The notes beneath the pieces were generated by a model, which did no database searches, was not told where the DNA came from, and saw only the letters and a list, made by a program, of their open reading frames with translations. A DNA stretch of 64,000 bases from Winogradskyella arenosi (GTDB lineage Bacteria; Bacteroidota; Bacteroidia; Flavobacteriales; Flavobacteriaceae), in assembly GCF_003337305.1 (NCBI RefSeq), contig NZ_QPJO01000001.1:1-64000 (forward strand), in the 5' to 3' direction. Positions 58,201 to 64,000 of this stretch are shown here, piece by piece. Every line of letters begins with the position of its first letter. Within the stretch, counting starts at the first letter, position 1. The position numbers and the translations under genes are program-made.

Positions 58201-58671
58201 ATCAACGATAAACAATTAGATAAAGCGGAAGAAATTACCGATTTAGCTATGGAAAAAATGCCCGTAGATCAGTTTGGCTTTTATTCCTTATTAGAACCTT
58301 ACGTAAGTGCTTATTACGAAATTGGTAATGTAGAAAAAGGACGTGCCTTATATAAAGACGTTGCTAAAAAGTACCAAGAAAAGTTAATGTACTACAGCAG
58401 TCTGTCTTTAGAGAACCAAGACCGTATTGTTGGGGATGACATCTTTATGGACATACAACGTTACCGATCTTTAATTGATCTTTTAGTTATATATAATGAT
58501 AAGGATTTTGCTTTACAGGAAACTAAGACATTCAATAGCTATTTAAGTTTATTTGATGCCTTAATGAATCATTATAGTGATGGCGAAATGCCTGCGGAAG
58601 TTCCTGATGAAGACTTAGATATTCAAAACGCTATTAAGGACACTATAGACCTTATTGCACCAGAGCAGTAA
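55255..58671 (+). CDS. DUF2723 / glycosyltransferase family 117-type membrane protein
   Basis: The 1138 residues form a multi-pass N-terminal half (about 12 helices to about residue 690) and a soluble C-terminal half with helical repeats near the end. FWDAGEYI (35-42) in the first periplasmic loop carries the acidic residue typical of GT-C glycosyltransferases. DUF2723 proteins are often annotated as protein O-mannosyltransferase-like or GT117; this one probably glycosylates exported proteins or surface polymers, but substrate and sugar are unknown. It lies 6 bases before the polysaccharide deacetylase gene, so the two share a transcript. Confidence 0.88.
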   Translation: MTDINFKKWNNILGWFVFAVACVVYALTIEPTVSFWDAGEYILTSSKLQVGHPPGAPLFQMFGAFFSMFALEPSQIGMIMNMMSGVASAFTILFMFWTITLLLVKLTKYNEEKDNGKAYAILGSALVGSLAFTFTDSFWFNAVETEVYAMATLIMAVLFYLGLRWEQDMNQPRGNRWLILIAFVIGLSFGVHFMGLLTIPAIGLLYYFKNYKTITVKNFIIANIASAAILLFIFKLLLPSTLELFGNMEVFFVNSIGLPFNSGTIITGIVVIALFYYGLNYTRQKGMQHVNTLVLCLMFIFIGFSSWMMLPIRANANVVINENNPSDARELLAYYNLEQYPETHLFYGPFFTEVYSGADKDEPFIDDKKNYERDDEAGKYVIINDWEKSKQNYNHEHASILPRMWSSEHAENYMMFTGLIDFKVDPALQSRAYNEALNAGLSDEQASQYALGEKQQFDQLVNDFRMRVANGEIDYEGYDAFLKRYGQQYLIIEKPTFLDNLVYMFQYQFGYMYWRYFMWNFTGRQDDIQGRYTYKNGNWISGIDFIDAWHLGMSQDNLPTDVIENKGRNTYYFLPLLLGLAGFFFLMYSDLKRFWVLLVFFLLTGIAIQFYTNVRPFEPRERDYSVVGSFYVFAIWIGFGVYAIYDRLKAFTSTKVLAPAITLVCLIIVPGVLAANNWDDHDRSGKYTTNAMARKYLESCAPNAILFTIGDNDTFPLWYLQEIEGVRTDVRVINTSLFQTDWYIDQMKRKAYESDPIPSQLTHKQYRGETRDVVAYKEISPRIANDTLDIKQFMDFVASEKPNTKVKFAVEAQGDDPSRYPKHLLNSNYYPSRHISIPVNKDIVLKNGTVQPKDADKIVDNVYTQISGGYLYKNRLLMLDILANNNWERPIYFTGGAFGDEDYVWLKDYLQLDGMCYKLVPIKTPVDRANPYDMGRVDPDLMYDMVKNWNWGGSGEDIYYDVETRRNGITYRGNLARLIQELINDKQLDKAEEITDLAMEKMPVDQFGFYSLLEPYVSAYYEIGNVEKGRALYKDVAKKYQEKLMYYSSLSLENQDRIVGDDIFMDIQRYRSLIDLLVIYNDKDFALQETKTFNSYLSLFDALMNHYSDGEMPAEVPDEDLDIQNAIKDTIDLIAPEQ

Positions 58672-58677
58672 AACCAA

Positions 58678-59334
58678 ATGAAGCTAATTCCGGTTAAAAC
58701 ACCCAAGATTGTAAAATCTTTGTTTCCACGTTATACATGGAATGTCAACACGCTTCAAAAAGAACTATATCTCACTTTTGATGATGGCCCCACTCCCGAA
58801 ATTACGGAGTGGGTACTATCTACCTTAAAAGCCTATAAGGCCAAAGCCACATTTTTCTGTGTTGGCAATAATATTAAAAAGCACCCCGAGCTCTTTCAGA
58901 AATTAATACAAGACCAACACACTGTAGGCAACCACACTTTTAATCACCTTAAAGGTTGGAAAACCGCAACGGCAGCCTATCTTGAAGACGTAGAAGAGAC
59001 CCAACAACTTATTGAACATTACCGAAACCGCTCTAACCCTGAGAGCACATCGGCCTCAAAACTGTTCCGTCCACCTTATGGTAAGTTTTCAGCAGCACAA
59101 AGCAATCAACTCTTACAAAAAGATTACACTATTGTATTATGGGATGTTTTAGCTTTTGATTGGGACCGTAAGCTTACAGAAGAACGCTGTTTTAAGAATA
59201 TATGCACCAATGCCAAAGAAGGTAGCATTGTTGTGCTTCATGACAGCCAGAAAGCCTCAAAAAACTTAAGGTCTGTGCTGCCTAAAGTGCTAGAATATTA
59301 CAGTAACTTAGGCTATCAATTTAAGGCACTCTGA
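58678..59334 (+). CDS. Polysaccharide deacetylase (NodB/CE4 family)
   Basis: Metal-dependent deacetylase of N-acetylated sugars in cell-wall or surface polysaccharides. The 218 residues have the CE4 motifs: TFDDGPTPEITEWVL (catalytic Asp and metal Asp), NHTFNH (metal His), RPPYGKFS, DWDRK and VVLHDS. No signal peptide is evident, so the site of action is uncertain. It is co-transcribed with the GT117-type gene. Confidence 0.92.
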   Translation: MKLIPVKTPKIVKSLFPRYTWNVNTLQKELYLTFDDGPTPEITEWVLSTLKAYKAKATFFCVGNNIKKHPELFQKLIQDQHTVGNHTFNHLKGWKTATAAYLEDVEETQQLIEHYRNRSNPESTSASKLFRPPYGKFSAAQSNQLLQKDYTIVLWDVLAFDWDRKLTEERCFKNICTNAKEGSIVVLHDSQKASKNLRSVLPKVLEYYSNLGYQFKAL

Positions 59335-59396
59335 GTCTTATCCATTTCCTTAGGAAACGGCTTTAAGATTCCAAATGAATACAATTGGAGTGAAGA

Positions 59397-59693
59397 TTAT
59401 AAATAGGTTTGTACAATATCGATTAAGGCATTAGCATCTTGCATACCACTATACCTCCATTTCATTTCGCCATGTTTATAAAGCATTAAGGTCGGTAAAC
59501 TACTTACCCGCAAAGCTTCGGCCAATTCCTTGTTTTTATTGATATCTATTTTTATAATTTTAGCCTTATCCCCAAATGCAGCTGCTACTTCTTTAAGAAC
59601 AGGATGCATGGCTGAAGACTCTAAATTCCCTTCAGTATAAAAGTCTAAAAGAACAGGTATATGAACATCTATTAATTCCCCAAATTTCGACAT
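59397..59693 (-). CDS. Thioredoxin-like protein lacking the CxxC motif
   Basis: The 98 residues have a thioredoxin fold by sequence: VLLDFYTEGNLESSAMHPVL at the active-site position, IIKIDINKNKELAEALRVSS, the cis-Pro loop SLPTLMLYKHGE and a final helix. The usual WCGPC is replaced (EGNLESS) and there is no Cys in the protein, so it cannot do thiol exchange. It may be a binding or scaffold protein. It sits between the deacetylase and the metallophosphoesterase and is not tightly coupled to either. Confidence 0.85.
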   Translation of the reverse strand: MSKFGELIDVHIPVLLDFYTEGNLESSAMHPVLKEVAAAFGDKAKIIKIDINKNKELAEALRVSSLPTLMLYKHGEMKWRYSGMQDANALIDIVQTYL

Positions 59694-59792
59694 ACGTTAT
59701 AATGGTTTTAATCTCTTTACTGCGCAGCACTCGCCTCAAAAATCCCTGATCAGCGCTATCGGCATTATATAAAAATAAGCAATTCTTTACAA

Positions 59793-61022
59793 TTACGCAC
59801 TTTTAGTGCCTTTTTTGAGTTCAATGACTGTGATTTCAGGCCAAATCCCTACACGACCCGGATAGCCTAAATACCCAAAGCCTCTATTGACATTTATGTA
59901 TTGTCCGAGTTCTGTATAGATCCCCGCCCAATGTTTGTAGCGCCATTTGGCAGGACTCCATTTTATCCAACCCGGAATTTCGATCCCAAATTGCATACCG
60001 TGTGTATGACCACTTAAGGTAAGATGATAATGGTTGGGATCGGGTAAGACTTGTGCTTCCCAATGGCTTGGATCGTGACTCATTAAAATTTTGAAATCGT
60101 CGGCTTGGATGTTTGCACTCGCCTTCGTTAAATCGCCTGCTTTTTTAAATCCGCCTTTACCCCAATTTTCAACACCCACTAAAGCCAAACGTTGTCCGTC
60201 TTTTTCAAGAAAACGACTTTCATTAAGTAATAAATCGAAGCCCATTTCTTTCTGGATGGCTTTTAAATCTTCAAGATTTTGATGCTTAGCCTCTGTAGAA
60301 GGCCACTCTACATAATCCCCATAATCATGATTTCCTAACACCGAAAACTTTCCATCTTTAGCCTTTAGACGACCAAAGGTGGCTTTCCAAGGTAACATTT
60401 CAGAAGCTTTATTATTCACCATATCACCGGTAAACAACAAGACATCTGAATTCTGTTCATTAATTAAGTCTATGGCATATTCAATCTTATTCCTATCATC
60501 AAAACTTCCGGAATGAATATCACTAATCTGTGTAAGGCGATACCCATCAAAAGCTTCAGGTAAATCTTCAAAATGCAAGGTATATTTTAGCACCCTAAAA
60601 TTGTATTTTCCTTTATACATCCCGTAAAGTAAGGAGGCCAAAGGAACGGCTGCTAGACCTAAGGCTATTTGACTAATAAACCGACGACGCGACGGCAAGT
60701 AAAATCCTGTTTTCTTAATAACCACTTTATCATAGAGTGCAATAATACTGCGGATAATATCTTCCCCGAATAAAATAGGCACCAAGACCAAATTAAAAGC
60801 CATAAAGGCCAATAAAAATCCAAAAGCAAAACTCTTAGGTGGGGTAAGCACACGACCTTCACTAGCCGCGGTAAACTGATAGATAAAGTTACCAACGACC
60901 ACTAAGGTGACTATAAAAAAGAGGTAGTACACCCATGTTTGTTTGGTGACGGTTCTTATGGCTTGAAATCCATAGGCCGTAAGAATAATGAATAAAATAG
61001 CAAAAAGTATCCAGCGAATCAT
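59793..61022 (-). CDS. Membrane-anchored metallophosphoesterase
   Basis: The 409 residues have three to four N-terminal helices (about 1-150) and a C-terminal calcineurin-like phosphoesterase domain. The metal-binding motifs are all present: QISDIHSGSF, LFTGDMVN, VLGNHDYG, MSHDPSHWE and LSGHTHGMQFG. The YpbG/YkuE class acts on lipid or nucleotide phosphates (YkuE is exported); the substrate here is unknown. It is a single-gene unit on the minus strand. Confidence 0.9.
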   Translation of the reverse strand: MIRWILFAILFIILTAYGFQAIRTVTKQTWVYYLFFIVTLVVVGNFIYQFTAASEGRVLTPPKSFAFGFLLAFMAFNLVLVPILFGEDIIRSIIALYDKVVIKKTGFYLPSRRRFISQIALGLAAVPLASLLYGMYKGKYNFRVLKYTLHFEDLPEAFDGYRLTQISDIHSGSFDDRNKIEYAIDLINEQNSDVLLFTGDMVNNKASEMLPWKATFGRLKAKDGKFSVLGNHDYGDYVEWPSTEAKHQNLEDLKAIQKEMGFDLLLNESRFLEKDGQRLALVGVENWGKGGFKKAGDLTKASANIQADDFKILMSHDPSHWEAQVLPDPNHYHLTLSGHTHGMQFGIEIPGWIKWSPAKWRYKHWAGIYTELGQYINVNRGFGYLGYPGRVGIWPEITVIELKKGTKSA

Positions 61023-61324
61023 CCTAATTATTTAGAATTACAAAATTAAGCAACTGCCTTAGGACTTATCTTATCAATATGTTAAAGGTTTTAGTTCACG
61101 GTTTTAAGGGCTTAAACCTACCTCAACAGAGAATAGAACTTTTAATTAGGCAACACGGTTTTAAAGACCGCACTAAGGCAAAGCCATTTTTTTTTAGGTT
61201 TGGAACGTCTAATATTAGTATTTTGCAGGGTATAAATTTTAATCTATTACGCTTTTCAAACGCAAAACAAAGTGTATTTTCACTTTTATATTAACTTTAG
61301 ACCACTTAACAAACACCCCATAGA
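61023..61324. other. Intergenic stretch without a supported gene
   Basis: 302 bases between two divergent genes. It has a 71-codon frame at 61079-61294 with no recognisable domain or composition; I treat it as chance. A loose -7-like TATTTTG lies near 61219, well upstream of the MFS gene. Nothing else seen. Confidence 0.5.
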
Positions 61325-62998
61325 ATGAGTAGTAATCAAAATAACAAATCGGCATTAGCAACCTTATGTACAGTGTTCTTCTTTTGGGGATTTATAGCGG
61401 CATCCAACAGTGTTTTTATTCCGTTTTGTAAAACCTATTTTAATATCGATCAATTCCAATCGCAATTGGTAGACTTCGCATTTTATGGTGCTTATTATAT
61501 AGGAGCCCTTTCTTTATTTATAATGTCTAGTGCAGTGAAACGCGACATCTTAAACAACTGGGGTTATAAAAATGGTATTGTCTATGGTTTATTACTCTCT
61601 GCCATTGGAGCCTTTGTGATGTTTCCGGTGACCGCAGGTGCTGAACAAGGGCAAACCGGGGTATTCTATTTGGTACTCATTGCCTTTTTTATTGTAGCTT
61701 TAGGCTTTTCTTTACAACAAACGGCAGCTAATCCTTTTACGGTAGCGCTTGGCGATCCTAAAACCGGATCGCACCGTTTAAACTTAACCGGAGGTATAAA
61801 TTCCTTCGGAACCACTATTGGGCCTATCGTGGTGAGTTTAGCCATTTTTGGTACGGCCTCTTGGTCTACCGATCAGTTGGCTGAAAAAATTAATTCTAAT
61901 GAAATCACTCTAGTTACCGTACAAGTCTTGTATATGTGTGTTGGTGCCTTGTTTTTAACCGCAGCCGCACTATTCCATTTTTCTAAAAAGCTACCAGCAC
62001 TAAAATCTGACACCGCATTTGAACCTGCTAATAAAGCAAGAAACCTATTAATTCTATTAACCCTTATTATTATTGGTTGCTTCGGTTATATTTTTAGCAC
62101 TTATGCCGGAGATGCTGTAGCCACAGATCAGTTAGAACATACGAGACTGCTTATTCTATTTATTGCCTTGTTTGCAGTTATTGCTACCGTTTTTGTAGCC
62201 AATAGCAGTGCGGCTAAAAACCCAATAGGATGGGGTGCCATGAAATACCCACAATTGGTTTTAGGGATGCTCGCCATCTTTACCTACGTTGGGGTTGAAG
62301 TAACAATAGGAAGTAATTTAGGTGAACTCTTAAAACAAAGTTTTGAAGGTACGGGTTTAAATGCCCTTGGCTTTCCCGTTTTGAACGATTCGGAATTGGG
62401 AAAATACATCTCTTTATATTGGGGTGGATTGATGATTGGCCGTTGGGTAGGCGCCATTACCGTTTTTAATCCAAGTAAAGGCGTTAAGAAGGTTTTATTA
62501 ATTATTGTCCCTTATGTGGCCTTTGCCGTAATCTTACTCGCTAATTTAGTGAAATACAGTTTTACCCTAAATGAAATTCTTTATTTCGGAATTTGTATTG
62601 CCGTACAAATTGCAGGATTCTTATTTGCCAAAGACAATCCCGTAAAGACCTTAAAAACATTTAGTTTATTAGGAATTCTAGCCATGCTTATTGGCTTATT
62701 CTCTTCAGGAAATATTGCCTTATTTGCATTTTTAAGTGGCGGCCTATGTTGTTCTATTATGTGGCCTTGTATTTTCACCTTAAGTATAGCAGGTTTAGGA
62801 AAATACACCTCTCAGGGTTCTGCTTTTTTAATTATGATGATCTTAGGAGGGGCTATTATCCCTCCTGTGCAAGGGAAGTTAGCCGACGTCTTTAGCATTC
62901 AATCTTCATATTGGATGGCCGTGGCTTGTTTTGCATATCTATTATTCTACGCGTTTAGAACCAAACGTGTGTTAGACAAACAAGGCGTGAGATACTAA
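61325..62998 (+). CDS. Sugar MFS transporter (FucP-like)
   Basis: The 557 residues have about 12-14 membrane helices and the N-terminal pattern of the sugar MFS/FucP group ([66 protein letters not shown]). The protein is longer than the usual 430-450 residues of FucP, owing to a longer middle region (about 215-330, with two extra helices). The sugar is not predictable. It is a single-gene unit with the ALDH gene convergent downstream. Confidence 0.88.
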   Translation: MSSNQNNKSALATLCTVFFFWGFIAASNSVFIPFCKTYFNIDQFQSQLVDFAFYGAYYIGALSLFIMSSAVKRDILNNWGYKNGIVYGLLLSAIGAFVMFPVTAGAEQGQTGVFYLVLIAFFIVALGFSLQQTAANPFTVALGDPKTGSHRLNLTGGINSFGTTIGPIVVSLAIFGTASWSTDQLAEKINSNEITLVTVQVLYMCVGALFLTAAALFHFSKKLPALKSDTAFEPANKARNLLILLTLIIIGCFGYIFSTYAGDAVATDQLEHTRLLILFIALFAVIATVFVANSSAAKNPIGWGAMKYPQLVLGMLAIFTYVGVEVTIGSNLGELLKQSFEGTGLNALGFPVLNDSELGKYISLYWGGLMIGRWVGAITVFNPSKGVKKVLLIIVPYVAFAVILLANLVKYSFTLNEILYFGICIAVQIAGFLFAKDNPVKTLKTFSLLGILAMLIGLFSSGNIALFAFLSGGLCCSIMWPCIFTLSIAGLGKYTSQGSAFLIMMILGGAIIPPVQGKLADVFSIQSSYWMAVACFAYLLFYAFRTKRVLDKQGVRY

Positions 62999-63034
62999 AA
63001 CAGCAGCAACATTAACCAATTGTTGTCCTTACCC

Positions 63035-64000
63035 TTAAAACCATTTAATAGTAAAGCGCGCTAAGCGTTCTTTGATTCCGGTATACGGTGGAAATAAAAA
63101 CTCCGTCATCCCAAAGCTATATTGGGTCATTACAGATCGTGCATTACTAAAAGCTTGAAAGCCATAAAACCCATGACTTTTACCAATACCACTATGGTTT
63201 ACCCCTCCAAAGGGTAAATTATGGTTGGCATAATGCAACACACTATTATTAATGCAGGTCCCTCCTGCCCTCGTGTTTTGGATAATTTTACGGGTTGTTG
63301 TTTTATTTTCACTATAAATATATAAGGCCAAAGGTCTAGGTTTCGCATTGATATAAGCAAGGGCCATATCTAAACGCTCATAACTGACAATAGGCAAGAT
63401 GGGACCAAAAATCTCTTCCTCTAAAAGCAGCGCTTCTGGTTTTAAGTCTGAAATAAGCGTTGGTGCCATATATTTTGATGCCCTATCGGTTTCACCTCCA
63501 GTTTCAAACGTAGCGCCTAAACGTTTAGCATTGTCTAAATAGGTTTGTAAACGATCAAAATGTTTTTCTGTTACAATCCTTCCGTAAGACGACGAGGCTT
63601 TAGGTTGATTGTCATAAAAATGTTGAAGCCAGGTTTTACACGCCGCTATAAATTCTGATTTTACGGAGGCATCCACTAACACATAATCTGGAGAAACACA
63701 GATCTGACCACAATTAAGAAACTTAGCCCACATTATTTTTTTTGCGGCCCGACTAAGGTTTGCCGATTTATCTACAATTGTTGGTGATTTTCCGCCTAAC
63801 TCTAGAGTTACGGAGCTAAGGTGTTTGGCCGCTGCTTTCATCACAATTTTTCCAACTTGAGGCGAGCCCGTAAAGAAGATATGATGAAACGGTAAGGCCA
63901 GCAAAGCGGTAGAAGCCTCAACTTCACCTTGAACCACCGCCACCTCATCTTCAGGAAAAATAGACTCAATAATTTTGGCCATTAAGGCAGACGCATGAGG
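63035..64000 (-). CDS. Aldehyde dehydrogenase, class 3-like (5' part outside window)
   Basis: Oxidises aldehydes with NAD(P). About 321 residues are seen from the window edge to the stop at 63035; the frame is open at 64000, so the N-terminus lies outside. Seen are the nucleotide loop FFTGSPQVGK, the catalytic Glu in TLELGGKSP and the catalytic Cys in LNCGQICVSPDYV. EEIFGPILPI and the C-terminal NHSGIGKSHG.YGFQAFSN.R are typical of the class 3/coniferyl aldehyde type. A C-terminal hydrophobic tail is short. The ATG at 63982 is internal. Confidence 0.92.
   Translation of the reverse strand, partial: PHASALMAKIIESIFPEDEVAVVQGEVEASTALLALPFHHIFFTGSPQVGKIVMKAAAKHLSSVTLELGGKSPTIVDKSANLSRAAKKIMWAKFLNCGQICVSPDYVLVDASVKSEFIAACKTWLQHFYDNQPKASSSYGRIVTEKHFDRLQTYLDNAKRLGATFETGGETDRASKYMAPTLISDLKPEALLLEEEIFGPILPIVSYERLDMALAYINAKPRPLALYIYSENKTTTRKIIQNTRAGGTCINNSVLHYANHNLPFGGVNHSGIGKSHGFYGFQAFSNARSVMTQYSFGMTEFLFPPYTGIKERLARFTIKWF

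Noticed and set aside
61079-61294. 71-codon frame in the gap before the MFS transporter
   Set aside because: No signal peptide, domain or ribosome-entry feature; composition looks like random AT-rich sequence.
1-64000. CRISPR arrays, insertion sequences, prophage or toxin-antitoxin genes
   Set aside because: Looked for regular spaced repeats, transposase or integrase motifs and small paired genes; none seen. The gene content is core chromosome throughout.

Overview
The window is chromosomal DNA of a gliding, aerobic member of the Bacteroidetes, most likely a marine Flavobacteriaceae species. Evidence: AT-rich DNA; recurring promoter boxes of the Bacteroidetes type (TTG, about 20 bases, TAnnTTTG); SprA and a RemB-like protein of the gliding and type IX secretion machinery; a complete alternative complex III operon in place of cytochrome bc1; and malic enzyme fused to a phosphotransacetylase domain. 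Nearly all of it is ordinary core genome. I see no insertion sequence, prophage, CRISPR array or defence island.

Layout. 1-2077: 5' part of a secreted choice-of-anchor L/PKD protein. 2257-4785: Nfu-type iron-sulfur protein, MscS channel and TsaB, with a structured RNA element between nfu and mscS. 4856-12025: six-gene MacAB/TolC-type efflux operon with two adaptors and two permeases. 12192-17633: cytochrome oxidase subunits III and IV, heme o synthase and an assembly set (Cys-less SCO-like protein, SCO, DUF420, small CxxC membrane protein). 17857-21732: RemB-like protein and two TonB proteins. 21799-30493: VanZ, gcvH, sprA, ruvA. 30680-36437: maeB, queG, cytochrome P450, ruvB. 36611-48423: actABCDEF-ctaC-ctaD respiratory operon with its own promoter and terminator. 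48673-53930: SPOR protein and the rimP-nusA-infB translation/transcription operon. 54092-64000: universal stress protein, tRNA-Gln, GT117-type protein, polysaccharide deacetylase, Cys-less thioredoxin-like protein, metallophosphoesterase, sugar MFS transporter and a partial aldehyde dehydrogenase.

How it works together. Alternative complex III (ActA-F) oxidises quinol and passes electrons through c-type hemes to an aa3-type oxidase. Subunits I and II are encoded with it. Subunits III and IV, CtaB/CyoE and the copper and assembly factors lie 20-30 kb away in two adjacent units. SprA (type IX translocon), the RemB-like protein and the TonB proteins point to surface secretion, gliding and energised outer-membrane transport.

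The observations I would follow up are: a possible terminator/antiterminator leader RNA before mscS; a terminator-like hairpin just before rimP; an uncharacterised CxxC membrane protein and a Cys-less SCO paralogue in the oxidase assembly cluster; a helix-hairpin-helix tail on ActC; and a TonB-C-like domain at the N-terminus of the RemB-like protein beside two TonB genes. I found no clearly new multi-gene system.
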